DNA from: JADCCX01 sp051649305
GTDB lineage: Bacteria; Pseudomonadota; Alphaproteobacteria; Rhizobiales; Beijerinckiaceae
Direction: 5' to 3'
Assembly: GCA_051649305.1 (NCBI GenBank)
Contig: JBOFGV010000019.1
Coordinates: forward strand, 36,140 to 100,139
DNA length: 64,000 nucleotides
The notes under the pieces were generated by a model, which saw nothing but the letters and a program-made list of their open reading frames with translations, ran no database searches and was not told where the DNA came from. Below are positions 24,658 through 33,569 of the stretch, piece by piece; within the stretch, counting starts at the first letter, position 1; each line of letters begins with the position of its first letter. The translations under genes and the position numbers were made by a program.

Positions 24658-25439
24658 AGGCTGGCCTCTCCAGAAGCAACTTCTTCCAGAAACGCCAGCA
24701 CAGCCTGCTTGTAGGCCTTGTCGCCAACAGCAAGGTTGTGGTCCCGACCGGGGATATCAAACGCCTTGCCGCGTGGAAAGAGCGCAGCCAGCGCATGCGG
24801 ATCACCGGCGATCGGATCATCTGTGCCGACACACACCAGAACCGGCACCTTGATCATGGCAGCTCCTGCCGATTTCAAGGTTTGCCGCGTGCCCCTGATG
24901 CAGGCGGCGAGCGCCCGCCGGTCGCTTTTGGTGGAATCAGCAAAGGCGCGGAACATGCGACCCATCGGGTCCGTGACATCATCCAGCGACGGAGCTTCCA
25001 GAGCATCGGCAATGCCTGCAGGCAGACCTGCGCCCTCGATCAGACGATGGCCAAGCCCGCCGAGAATGGCCGAACGCACCAGATCAGGCCGCCCAAGACT
25101 CAAAAATGCCGTTATGCGCGCGCCCATGGAATAGCCCATGACATCGGCGCGTTTGATGCCGAGATGATCGAGCAGTGCCGCTGCATCCCCGGCCATGCGC
25201 TCGGTGGCATATTCAATGGCGGTGTAAAGCTTGGCGCTTTCGCCGTGCCCACGGTTATCCAGCATGATGACGCGACGCCCGGCGTGGGTCAGGGTTTTCA
25301 CCCACAGCGTATTCACCCAGTTGACCGCGTGGTTGGAGGCAAAACCGTGAATGAGCAGGATCGGCTCGTGCCTGTCCTCGCCCGTTGGGGCGACATCAAG
25401 ATAGGCGATATCCACGCCTGCATTGGAGAAGATCTTCAT
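24654..25439 (-). CDS. Alpha/beta hydrolase (first of two)
   Basis: The 261-residue product has LLIHGFASNHAVNW, MLDNRGHGESAKLY, the nucleophile elbow VMGYSMGARI, the acid region VCVGTDDPIAGDP and the catalytic histidine in IPGRDHNLAVGD. These are complete alpha/beta-hydrolase catalytic elements. It is distinct from the following hydrolase, so the pair is not a recent duplication. They form a two-gene unit and may act on related substrates, perhaps with the patatin downstream. Confidence 0.87.
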   Translation of the reverse strand: MKIFSNAGVDIAYLDVAPTGEDRHEPILLIHGFASNHAVNWVNTLWVKTLTHAGRRVIMLDNRGHGESAKLYTAIEYATERMAGDAAALLDHLGIKRADVMGYSMGARITAFLSLGRPDLVRSAILGGLGHRLIEGAGLPAGIADALEAPSLDDVTDPMGRMFRAFADSTKSDRRALAACIRGTRQTLKSAGAAMIKVPVLVCVGTDDPIAGDPHALAALFPRGKAFDIPGRDHNLAVGDKAYKQAVLAFLEEVASGEASL

Positions 25440-25496
25440 GACCGTGGCGTAACGGTTTGAACTGATTCAGACAATGGGGTGGTTGGAAGAGCGCCC

Positions 25497-26525
25497 TCAG
25501 GATGCAGCCAAAGTAGGCACAGTTCCTGTCCAGGGTATGCCACTCAACATCCTGTCGAGAATAGCCATACGGACAGGGTTCGACAGTTCGACCTGACGAA
25601 AATATCCGGCATTTGGCAAGCTGTCGACGGACTCACACAGCTCTGAAAAACGCGGCAACGGATTGAGGACCAGAATATCTGAATTGGCATCCAGCAACTT
25701 CCGGGCTGTCAGTGTGAACGGCTCTGTCTCCGCTTCCTTGTTCACCACATCGTTGCCAAGGGTAGCATGGGCAAACTTGCTCATGTCCTGCATCTGAATG
25801 CTCAGCACATCATGCTGCAGGGTGTCGCGTATATCATGGACAACAGACACCTGCGTGCCAAGGCTTTGGAGAAGAGCCATGGCCTCGCGCATAGGCGGAT
25901 TGATGGGCACATCAGGCAGGGAGCAAAACGTGAATCGCTTGGGCGGTGTAATCCGCAGGAGCTTTACAAAAGAAACGGCAAAACGCGCGCGGCTGTCACA
26001 TGACAAGGCAATGGAGAGCGTCTGCGGAGCACCTCTCAATCTGCAAATGGCATAGAGGTCTATAAGGGCCTGCGTAGGGTGTTCATCAGCGCCGTTTCCT
26101 GCATTGATAACGGGCAAATAGCTCATGCGCGCCACTTTGTAGGGCAAGTCTTCCTGATGCGACCGCACCACAATCAGGTCCGTATAGGCTTCGATGGTTC
26201 TGATATGGTCTTCCATCGATTCACCGGCCGCATTGCCGATACGCCCGCGTTCCGTGTCAAAGACATCAAGCGACTGGTGGCCCAGACGAGCAGCGGCAGC
26301 CTGAAAGCCCAGCCTTGTTCTTGTGCTGCGTTGATCAAACAAGGTCGCGAGCACCCTCGGTCGCGTGCGGACACGCGGTGCTGGCTCCTCCTCAACAGCC
26401 GGAGCATCACGCCGCAGTTCATTCCAGAACCGGTCTGCGCGCTCGAATATATCCTCGAGGTCATACAAGGACACCGCTTCTGCACTCAGAAGATCTTTGC
26501 CACTAGGGTAATTGGACTTCTGCAT
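25497..26525 (-). CDS. Divergent aspartate/ornithine carbamoyltransferase family protein
   Basis: The 342-residue product has the carbamoyl-phosphate motif FDQRSTRTRLGFQ, IVVRSHQE, NAGNGADEHPTQALIDLYAI and LNPLPRFSEL. It resembles the catalytic chain of aspartate carbamoyltransferase (PyrB). The mobile 80s loop, GKKGE in PyrB, here reads GNAAGES and lacks the lysine. The TRVQKER-like segment that holds aspartate is replaced by IQMQDMSKF. Another substrate or loss of activity is therefore possible. There is no pyrC or pyrI neighbour. About 20 extra residues (PAVEEEPAPRVRTRPR) precede the STRTR motif. The start at 26525 lacks a clear Shine-Dalgarno sequence. Confidence 0.75.
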   Translation of the reverse strand: MQKSNYPSGKDLLSAEAVSLYDLEDIFERADRFWNELRRDAPAVEEEPAPRVRTRPRVLATLFDQRSTRTRLGFQAAAARLGHQSLDVFDTERGRIGNAAGESMEDHIRTIEAYTDLIVVRSHQEDLPYKVARMSYLPVINAGNGADEHPTQALIDLYAICRLRGAPQTLSIALSCDSRARFAVSFVKLLRITPPKRFTFCSLPDVPINPPMREAMALLQSLGTQVSVVHDIRDTLQHDVLSIQMQDMSKFAHATLGNDVVNKEAETEPFTLTARKLLDANSDILVLNPLPRFSELCESVDSLPNAGYFRQVELSNPVRMAILDRMLSGIPWTGTVPTLAAS

Positions 26526-26560
26526 GTTGATATCTGAATATTACCAATCGTTGCGACTGA

Positions 26561-28549
26561 TCAAGCGACGTTTTTAGTGTTTTGGATCGCTTTAGCAGTC
26601 ATGTCGCCAGAAATTTCTTTTGAATCAGGCCTGATCACCTTGACGCGATCATGCATTATTTCTGTGAAGGCAGAAGATGACATTGGCTTGGCAAAGACAT
26701 AGCCCTGAATGCCGTGCAGGCTGAACTGACTCATGGTTGCGAGTTGTTCCTGCGTTTCAATTCCTTCGACGATGATCAGAAGTTTGAGATCATGGGCAAG
26801 CTGGGTTATTGCCTTCATCAACGCCATGGCGCGTGAAGAAACAGCAATTTCACGACAGAATGTCTTGTCAATTTTCAAGGTGTCTATGGGCAGCCACATC
26901 AGATAGCTGAGCGAGGAGAAGCCTGTCCCGAAGTCATCAAGAGCAATCTTGACGCCCCGGTCACGCAGTTTCTGCATGCGTTCGGAAATGGCTTTTTCGT
27001 CATCTATCAGAACAGATTCCGTGATTTCCAGTGTCAGACGACGAGGCTGAAGACCAGTTGTTCTCAAAACGGCGTCGACAATTGCGACAAGATCATAATC
27101 GCGATCAAATTGCTGAGCGGAGATATTGACTGTCACACCCATATTGGAGGGCCATGACATCGCTGTCCTCGCGGCTGTCTCAAGCGCCCATGTCCCCAGT
27201 GGCTTGATGAGACCCGTCCGCTCGGCAACCGGGATAAATTCGGCTGGGCTTACATTGCCACGGGTTGGATGCGCCCAGCGCAGCAAGGCTTCGACATGAG
27301 TAACCGTGCCTGAACGTGGGCTGTAGATAGGCTGGAAGGCAAGTGAGAACTGCCCCAGACGCATGCCTTCTCGCATATCTGCCTCGAAAGCCAGCCGATC
27401 ATCGTGTGCAGAGCGCAGTTCTGACGTGTAAAGGACACTGCGGTTACGACCATCCCCCTTGGCACAATAAAGGGCGATATCGACCCGCTTCAAGGCCTCT
27501 TCCATCGGCATGGCCGGATCCACCTCTGTCACACCAATGCTGACCGTGGTGCTGACGAGGTGACCGGAGATAGAGCATGGTACGCGCACTGCAGCAGCGA
27601 TTCTGTCCGCAAGAAGAAGAGCTTCAGATGCCGGTCTTCTTGTCGCAATCATGAATTCATCACCGCCGATCCTCGCGGCGACATCGCCCGGTGCCAGAAG
27701 GGGCGTCAGAATGGTGCTCATGGTCCGCAGCAGCGCATCGCCGACATCATGGCCCAATGTGTCATTAACCGTTTTAAAGTTGTCGACATCAACCGAAAGC
27801 AGGCTGAGCGTCTTGCCCTCATGTCCAATGGCATCAAGATCTTGCAGGAACCCGCGTCTGTTTCGCAGGTTTGTCAAAGTGTCATTCGTCGCAAGTTGCG
27901 CAAGGTCTTCCATGGTCTTCTGACGTGACAGAAAGACATCATAAATGGCCTGCGCACTGGAGAATGTCAGCATAGTCGTCAGACCAACGGACAGCGCGAT
28001 CAGGATATAGGCCGGTTCAAGCGTGGCGATCAGCGCCACTGCGAATGGCACTGCTGCAAGCAACACCTGAATGCGTGTGATGAGTGGTCTGGATGTATTG
28101 CGACTGGCGACACCCGCTACGTAACCAATGGTTTGGGCAACAGCGAGAACCATGACCGGCTTGCTGGGATAGGCCGCGACAGCATAGGCACCAAATGCGC
28201 TGATCGTGGCGGCAGTTGACCAGGCACCAACCATCGCAAAAAGCTCGAATTTCTGTATCGTAAGCGCCAGCATTCCTTCAGTGCGCGCATCATCGGTCTC
28301 TTTCCAAGACGCCTTGTGCTTTTCATAAAGCTTGTGTGATGCATGTCTTCCTGCGCCGATCAGGGCCATTCCAACAGAAAAACAAAAGAAAACACTGTCA
28401 AAATCCGAAATAACGGCGGCCATTGCCATGACGACTGTAACAGTTACAGCGCCGATCAGGATGGCAACTGGCGTCGAATACAGCGCATCAACCAGATCTG
28501 TTTTCAACGGCGCTTGCTCCCGTTGCACGGATGCTGCTTCGTTCTTCAT
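26561..28549 (-). CDS. Membrane GGDEF-EAL c-di-GMP enzyme
   Basis: The 662-residue product has five or six N-terminal membrane helices (about residues 28-215) that form a MASE-like sensor. A GGDEF domain follows with DNFKTVNDTLGHDVGD and the active site RIGGDEF. Then an EAL domain has VEALLRW, VNISAQQF, TLEITESVL, ALDDFGTGFSS and VEGIETQEQL. Both active sites look intact, so it could make and break c-di-GMP. It is not LapD-like: there is no periplasmic LapD/MoxY domain and the EAL residues are not degenerate. It is monocistronic. Confidence 0.93.
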   Translation of the reverse strand: MKNEAASVQREQAPLKTDLVDALYSTPVAILIGAVTVTVVMAMAAVISDFDSVFFCFSVGMALIGAGRHASHKLYEKHKASWKETDDARTEGMLALTIQKFELFAMVGAWSTAATISAFGAYAVAAYPSKPVMVLAVAQTIGYVAGVASRNTSRPLITRIQVLLAAVPFAVALIATLEPAYILIALSVGLTTMLTFSSAQAIYDVFLSRQKTMEDLAQLATNDTLTNLRNRRGFLQDLDAIGHEGKTLSLLSVDVDNFKTVNDTLGHDVGDALLRTMSTILTPLLAPGDVAARIGGDEFMIATRRPASEALLLADRIAAAVRVPCSISGHLVSTTVSIGVTEVDPAMPMEEALKRVDIALYCAKGDGRNRSVLYTSELRSAHDDRLAFEADMREGMRLGQFSLAFQPIYSPRSGTVTHVEALLRWAHPTRGNVSPAEFIPVAERTGLIKPLGTWALETAARTAMSWPSNMGVTVNISAQQFDRDYDLVAIVDAVLRTTGLQPRRLTLEITESVLIDDEKAISERMQKLRDRGVKIALDDFGTGFSSLSYLMWLPIDTLKIDKTFCREIAVSSRAMALMKAITQLAHDLKLLIIVEGIETQEQLATMSQFSLHGIQGYVFAKPMSSSAFTEIMHDRVKVIRPDSKEISGDMTAKAIQNTKNVA

Positions 28550-28882
28550 GTTGCTCTCACTCTTGAACGGCGTCTATTGGGGTAGTGAGCGCAACTACCT
28601 ATGATTGTAAAATTCCACCCATAACCCAAAAAATACTATGACATTTCGTGGTTGATAAATCGCTAATGGCTTTTTTGCACTGTAACCGGTTTCATTATGG
28701 CGTTCAGACGTATGATTTCTTGCAGTATTGAAATTTGAAGGCGTGCTGACGGCTGCGCTTTTGCAACAAGCAATGAAAGATGCAAACTTACGTCAGTTCG
28801 TAAAAGCAACTAACTTGCCCCCCATTGCCCTTGTACCCTCACCTCGCTAGAACAGCCATACAAACGCGCAGGACAAATTCTC
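28550..28882. other. Divergent intergenic region
   Basis: This 333-base gap between the GGDEF-EAL gene (minus) and the zf-CHCC gene (plus) is AT-rich at 28600-28740, as expected for two promoters. I see no gene, terminator or clear operator in it. Confidence 0.6.
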
Positions 28883-29140
28883 ATGGCCGGTCACTCCATT
28901 CCCCATCTCCACAACGATCAAGGCGTGTCGGTGATCCATATCGGCGCGAAAGAATTCATGTGCGTGGGTGCTAAGCCACCGTTTGATCATCCCCATGTCT
29001 ATCTCGACATGGGATCAGACGATGAAATCATCTGCCCTTATTGCTCGACGCATTTTCGCTATCGCGCAACACTGCACGCCGACCAGTCGGAGCCTGCAGG
29101 CTGTATCCTGACTGACGCAGACCTCAACAAGGCCGCTTAA
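28883..29140 (+). CDS. Zinc-finger (zf-CHCC) protein
   Basis: The 85-residue product matches zf-CHCC, the bacterial relative of mitochondrial complex I subunit NDUFS6. Ligands are seen in EFMCVGAKPPFDHPHVYLDM (Cys, His) and IICPYCSTHFRY (two Cys). AGGA precedes the ATG. Its stop codon directly abuts the start of the flavin monooxygenase gene (TAA CTG), so the two are certainly co-transcribed. In Alphaproteobacteria such a protein may serve complex I assembly. Confidence 0.88.
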   Translation: MAGHSIPHLHNDQGVSVIHIGAKEFMCVGAKPPFDHPHVYLDMGSDDEIICPYCSTHFRYRATLHADQSEPAGCILTDADLNKAA

Positions 29141-30355
29141 CTGAGCCATCAGCAAAACCCGGTTGTTATCGTCGGTGGTGGTATCGCAGGCCTCTCAGCT
29201 GCTATTGCCCTTGCCCGTTCAGGCTACGCAGTCGTTGTCTCCGAGCGGCGGCAGGACAATGAAGAGATCGGCGCAGGCCTGCAGCTATCCCCCAATGCCA
29301 GCCACATCCTGATTGAATGGGGCCTCGGCCCAGCGCTTGCCCGCTATGCTGTAGCCCCGACAGAACTCGCCATCCGCCGCTGGGCCGAGCCACGTGCTTA
29401 TGCGCGCATGCCGCTGAATCAACAGGACACGGGGGCAACTGCTCCGTTTTGGGTAATGATGCGGGCGGACCTGCACGCCGAAGTACGGCGCGCAGCAAGC
29501 AGCAATCCCAACATCACACTCCACACGGGCTGGAGCCTTGAGCGCATCAAGCAGGACGGCAAGCATGTGATCGCATGTTTCTCAACTGGAAGTGAAACCG
29601 TGGAAATCCCGACACTGTGCCTTATTGGTGCAGACGGCCAACACTCCAGCACCCGCCGCCTGATGGGTGATGCGCGCAATCTCGATTCACCAGGCTGGGA
29701 AGCCTGGCGCACGGTCATTCCGGCGCAGGACCAGCCCGACTTTATACGCGCCGCCACAACCAACCTTTGGCTGGGCCGTCACTCGCACGCCGTGCACTAT
29801 CCTGTGGCAGGAGGCAGTGCGATCAACCTCGTGGTCATCCGCCGTGCGAATGAAGGCGCTGAGGGCTGGAGCAGAGTGGGCGATGCAAGCATGCTGGATG
29901 CGCTTGCCCAATCCGCCGCCCCTACCCTGCGCGACCTGATGGCAGCTGCACCATCATGGTCTGTATGGACGCTCAGGGACCGCACGCCCTCACCCTACCT
30001 CGCCAAAGGCCGCATGGCGCTCATCGGTGATGCGGCCCATCCTGTCCTGCCGTTTCTTGCGCAGGGCGCGGCCATGGCCATAGAGGATGCTGCTGTGCTG
30101 GCGAACTGTTTGCCGCTGGCTGAAAACCTTCAGGACAATGCCATCGAGCCGGCCTTGAAAGCCTATGCCCGGCAGCGGGCGGCAAGGGTGGCGAAGGTGC
30201 ATGCGGCCGCACGCAGCAATGCCTCGGTCTATCATCTGCCACAGGCACTCGCCTGGTTCCGCGACCGGCGCATGGCTCAGCTCGGGCCTGATGGCATGCG
30301 TCAGAGATATTCATGGCTTTACGACTGGCGCATCCCGCCAAAGGGAATAAGCTAG
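29141..30355 (+). CDS. FAD-dependent monooxygenase with apparent CTG start
   Basis: The 404-residue product is a class A flavin monooxygenase: FAD motif VVIVGGGIAGLSAAIALARSG near the N-terminus, LIGADGQHSSTRRLMG, and MALIGDAAHPVLPFLAQGAAMAIEDA. It resembles salicylate/hydroxybenzoate and ubiquinone hydroxylases. The first ATG (29408) lies beyond the FAD motif, and the in-frame upstream stop is the TAA of the previous gene. Between them the only plausible start is CTG at 29141, preceded by AAGG at 8 nt. No ATG, GTG or TTG is available at the right place. A sequencing error is the alternative. Confidence 0.85.
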   Translation: MSHQQNPVVIVGGGIAGLSAAIALARSGYAVVVSERRQDNEEIGAGLQLSPNASHILIEWGLGPALARYAVAPTELAIRRWAEPRAYARMPLNQQDTGATAPFWVMMRADLHAEVRRAASSNPNITLHTGWSLERIKQDGKHVIACFSTGSETVEIPTLCLIGADGQHSSTRRLMGDARNLDSPGWEAWRTVIPAQDQPDFIRAATTNLWLGRHSHAVHYPVAGGSAINLVVIRRANEGAEGWSRVGDASMLDALAQSAAPTLRDLMAAAPSWSVWTLRDRTPSPYLAKGRMALIGDAAHPVLPFLAQGAAMAIEDAAVLANCLPLAENLQDNAIEPALKAYARQRAARVAKVHAAARSNASVYHLPQALAWFRDRRMAQLGPDGMRQRYSWLYDWRIPPKGIS

Positions 30356-30409
30356 CTTCTTGAATCACTGCATGATGCGCTTGATACAATAGAGCCAGCT
30401 TAAGATCCG

Positions 30410-31363
30410 ATGTCTCACACAACAGCGCCAAGCGATTCAAAAGATTCATCAAATCCAGATGAACAGAGAGCCCAACGCCTGAAAGGAATTGCGCTGGTCT
30501 GCATGGCGCTGATGTGTTTTGCCTGCCTTGATGCCACAGCAAAATGGCTGGGGCCACGCATCGGTCCAATCGAGACAACCTGGGCACGCTATCTCTCAAG
30601 CGTTGTCATCGTATCCTTTGTTCTCAACCCATGGGTCACACCGGGCATTACGATCACCAAAAAACCGTGGATGCAGGTGACGCGCTCATTGCTGCTGTTT
30701 CTCTCAACCACGATGAACTTTCTGGCCCTGCAGCATCTGCAGCTCAGCCAGACCATGAGCATCATGTTTCTGGCCCCATTGATGGTGGCGTTGCTCTCCG
30801 GTTTCTTTCTGGGAGAATGGGTTGGCATCCGCCGCATAATCGCCATTGGTGTTGGCTTCATCGGCATTCTGGTTGTCACTCGTCCCGGTATGGGCGCGGT
30901 CCATCCCGCAGCCATTTTCTCCGTAATCGGCACAGTCAGCTACGCCTTCTTCGCAATCCTCACACGCATACTGGCGGCGCATGACAGCTCGCAAACCACC
31001 ATGTTCTACTCCGGCCTCGGCGGATTGATTATCCTCACGCCGTTTGTGCCATTTTTCTGGAACACGCCGGAAAACATGACTGTCGTGTTCTTCATGGTGG
31101 TGATCGGCGCTTTCGGCGCTCTGGGGCATTGGCTCTGGATCGTTGCGCATCGCTTTGCTCCGGCCTCTGTGCTTTCGCCCTTCATCTACAGCCAGATCAT
31201 CTGGATGCTGCTGCTGGGCTATTTCATTTTCAATGATGTTCCTGACCGCTGGACCTTGATCGGCGGCTACATTGTTATAGCCTCCGGGCTTTATCTCCTG
31301 CACCGCGAGCGCGTGACAGGACGCGTTGTGACAAATCCTGGCGATCCCAAAACACGGCAGTGA
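30410..31363 (+). CDS. EamA/DMT-family transporter
   Basis: The 317-residue product has ten predicted membrane helices in two EamA repeats, typical of drug/metabolite transporters. Segments include GIALVCMALMCFACLDATAK, APLMVALLSGFFLGEW and GFIGILVVTRPG. A 24-residue hydrophilic N-terminus precedes helix 1. It probably exports a small metabolite. The formamidase-like hydrolase gene starts 5 nt after its stop, so they are likely one unit. Confidence 0.88.
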   Translation: MSHTTAPSDSKDSSNPDEQRAQRLKGIALVCMALMCFACLDATAKWLGPRIGPIETTWARYLSSVVIVSFVLNPWVTPGITITKKPWMQVTRSLLLFLSTTMNFLALQHLQLSQTMSIMFLAPLMVALLSGFFLGEWVGIRRIIAIGVGFIGILVVTRPGMGAVHPAAIFSVIGTVSYAFFAILTRILAAHDSSQTTMFYSGLGGLIILTPFVPFFWNTPENMTVVFFMVVIGAFGALGHWLWIVAHRFAPASVLSPFIYSQIIWMLLLGYFIFNDVPDRWTLIGGYIVIASGLYLLHRERVTGRVVTNPGDPKTRQ

Positions 31364-31367
31364 AGAA

Positions 31368-32204
31368 ATGACATTTGATCTTGAAGCCGAATACAACAAC
31401 CGCGCCCGCGTTCCTGAACATCCCGCGATTATCGCCGCGTGGGTAAAAGATGCTGCTGATTATCGCGCGGCATGTGGTTCGCGCTTGTCGAGAATAAACT
31501 ACGGCCCGCGCGAGCGTCAGATCATTGATGTCTTCGCGCCGGAAAAGCCCGACCCAAAAGCTTTGCCCGTGATGTTCATCCATGGCGGCTACTGGCAATC
31601 GCTTGATCCCTCGTTTTTCAGCCATCTGGCCAAAGGGTTGAACGCCCATGGCATAACGGTTTGCATGGCGGGATATGATCTCTGCCCAGACGTAGGCATG
31701 GCGGAAATCGTTGAGCAAATGATGGATGCTGCAAAAACAATCCACCGCACCTTCAAAAAGCCGCTTGTGGTCACCGGCCATTCCGCCGGCGGGCATCTCG
31801 CGGCCTGTCTGGTTGCGACAGACTGGCGGGAGATTGATCCAAAGCTCCCCGCCAACATGACATCCTCAGGACTTGCCCTTTCCGGATTGTTTGAACTGGA
31901 GCCGCTGGTGCCGACGTCGGTCAACACAAAGCTGGGCCTTGATATTCAGGCGGCGCGGGCACTTTCGCCTCGCCTCTGGGTCCCGCCGAAAGACCGCACC
32001 TTCGATATGTGGGTTGGCGGCGATGAAAGTCAGGAATATCACCGCCAGTCGCAAACACTGGCGGCGGTCTGGCAAGCCTCCGGCAACAGGACCGAGTATG
32101 TTTCGCTGGCGGGAACCAACCATTTCACAGTCATCAACCCACTGGCAGAGGCCGGGAGCGCGCTGACACAGCGCATCGCAGCAATTGCTTTAGGCCTGAA
32201 ATAA
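31368..32204 (+). CDS. Alpha/beta hydrolase, arylformamidase-like
   Basis: The 278-residue product has VMFIHGGYWQSLDPS, the HGGxW signature of kynurenine-formamidase-type and related hydrolases. It also has the nucleophile elbow VTGHSAGGHLAA and the catalytic histidine near AGTNHFTVI. Kynurenine formamidases use this layout, but no kynureninase or tryptophan dioxygenase gene is in the window, so the substrate is open. It follows the EamA transporter by 4 nt, and coupling of hydrolysis and export is possible. Confidence 0.82.
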   Translation: MTFDLEAEYNNRARVPEHPAIIAAWVKDAADYRAACGSRLSRINYGPRERQIIDVFAPEKPDPKALPVMFIHGGYWQSLDPSFFSHLAKGLNAHGITVCMAGYDLCPDVGMAEIVEQMMDAAKTIHRTFKKPLVVTGHSAGGHLAACLVATDWREIDPKLPANMTSSGLALSGLFELEPLVPTSVNTKLGLDIQAARALSPRLWVPPKDRTFDMWVGGDESQEYHRQSQTLAAVWQASGNRTEYVSLAGTNHFTVINPLAEAGSALTQRIAAIALGLK

Positions 32205-32292
32205 TTCTCGATCACGCGCATATTCTCTTGCCTAACGCGCAAACTTGGTCTGAATTGCTCTCAAGCGCGGGAGAAGGCGCAAGGAGAGAGAT

Positions 32293-33459
32293 ATGAATAC
32301 CAAGACACTGATGATGGGCGCAGCTCTGCTGGCACTGGTCTCGTCGCCTGCACTGGCACAGGACAAGGTGAAGGTCGGCATGATGACCACATTGTCCGGC
32401 CCTTCAGCGGTTCTGGGCCAACACATGCGCGATGGCTTCAACCTGTTCGTCAAGCAGAACGGTGGCAAGCTGGGCGGCGTTGCTGCCGAGGTTTCCACAA
32501 CCGACGACGAGCTGAAGCCCGACGTTGCTGTCACCAAGGTCAAGGCGCTGGTTGAGCGTGATCAGGTTGATTTCGTGGTTGGCCCGATTTTCTCAAACGT
32601 GCTGCAGGCGATTATGAAGCCTGTGACCGATTCCAAGGCCTTCCTGATCAGCCCCAACGCTGGAACATCCAACTTTGCGGGCAGACAGTGCAACCCCAAC
32701 TTCTTCGTGACATCCTATCAGAATGACCAGAACCACGAGGTTCTCGGCAAGCATGCACAGGATGCAGGCTACAAGCGTATTTTCCTGATGGCCCCGAACT
32801 ATCAGGCCGGCAAGGACTCGCTGGCTGGCGTCAAGCGTCACTTCAAGGGCGAGGTTGTGGACGAGCTCTACACCCAGCTTGGCCAGCTCGATTTCTCGGC
32901 GGAACTTGCGAAGATCGCCTCCGCAAAGCCTGATGCCATTTTCACATTCATGCCAGGCGGCATGGGCGTGAACCTTGTTCGCCAGTACCGTCAAGCTGGC
33001 CTGCAAACAATCCCGTTCCTCTCGGCTTTCACGGTGGATGAATCCACCCTGCCAGCACAACAGGATGCAGCCATCGGAATGTTTGGCGGCGCAAGCTGGG
33101 CTCCCAATCTCGACAACCCACAGAACAAGGCCTTCGTTGCGGCTTTCGAGAAAGAGTACAACTACGTGCCCGGCTCCTACGCCATGCAGGCCTTTGATGC
33201 GGCACAGCTCATCGACAGCGCCATCAAGAGCACCGGTGGCAAAACCGACAACAAGGATGCTGTTCGCGCCGCCCTGAAGAAAGCAGACTTCAAGTCCCTG
33301 CGCGGTGACTTCAAGTTCGGCAACAATAACTACCCAATCCAGGATTTCTATCTGGTGAAGGCTGCCAAGCGTGCTGATGGCAAGTTCCAGACCGAAATCG
33401 AGAAGAAGGTGTTCACGGCCTATCAGGACGTCTACGCCAAAGATTGCGACATGAAGTAA
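32293..33459 (+). CDS. ABC transporter substrate-binding protein (LivJ-type), orphan
   Basis: The 388-residue product has a signal peptide (residues 1-23, ending ALAQD). A type I periplasmic-binding fold of the branched-chain amino-acid/aromatic class follows: KVKVGMMTTLSGPSAVLGQHM, FVVGPIFSNVLQAIMKPV and SPNAGTSNFAG. Known relatives bind branched amino acids or aromatic acids. No permease or ATPase gene is adjacent. AAGGAGAG precedes the ATG. A 12-bp hairpin lies 35 nt after the stop. Confidence 0.9.
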   Translation: MNTKTLMMGAALLALVSSPALAQDKVKVGMMTTLSGPSAVLGQHMRDGFNLFVKQNGGKLGGVAAEVSTTDDELKPDVAVTKVKALVERDQVDFVVGPIFSNVLQAIMKPVTDSKAFLISPNAGTSNFAGRQCNPNFFVTSYQNDQNHEVLGKHAQDAGYKRIFLMAPNYQAGKDSLAGVKRHFKGEVVDELYTQLGQLDFSAELAKIASAKPDAIFTFMPGGMGVNLVRQYRQAGLQTIPFLSAFTVDESTLPAQQDAAIGMFGGASWAPNLDNPQNKAFVAAFEKEYNYVPGSYAMQAFDAAQLIDSAIKSTGGKTDNKDAVRAALKKADFKSLRGDFKFGNNNYPIQDFYLVKAAKRADGKFQTEIEKKVFTAYQDVYAKDCDMK

Positions 33460-33494
33460 GGGCGTAAAGCTTTCTCTTTAACCCTCTGAACAGA

Positions 33495-33525
33495 CTCACC
33501 TTTCTGTTGCGGCCAGAAAGGTGAG
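33495..33525. terminator. Perfect 12-bp stem-loop after the binding-protein gene
   Basis: CTCACCTTTCTG pairs with CAGAAAGGTGAG around the loop TTGCGGC. No T-run follows on either strand, so it is not a classical terminator. It may protect the mRNA 3' end or end transcripts less efficiently. Confidence 0.55.
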
Positions 33526-33569
33526 ATACTGCTTGAAGCTCCTGAATCAGTTTCTCAAAGGCAAACCTC

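Noticed and set aside
26561..28549. GGDEF-EAL protein as the missing LapD
   Set aside because: Its N-terminus is a multi-helix membrane sensor and both active sites are intact, whereas LapD has a periplasmic domain and degenerate sites.
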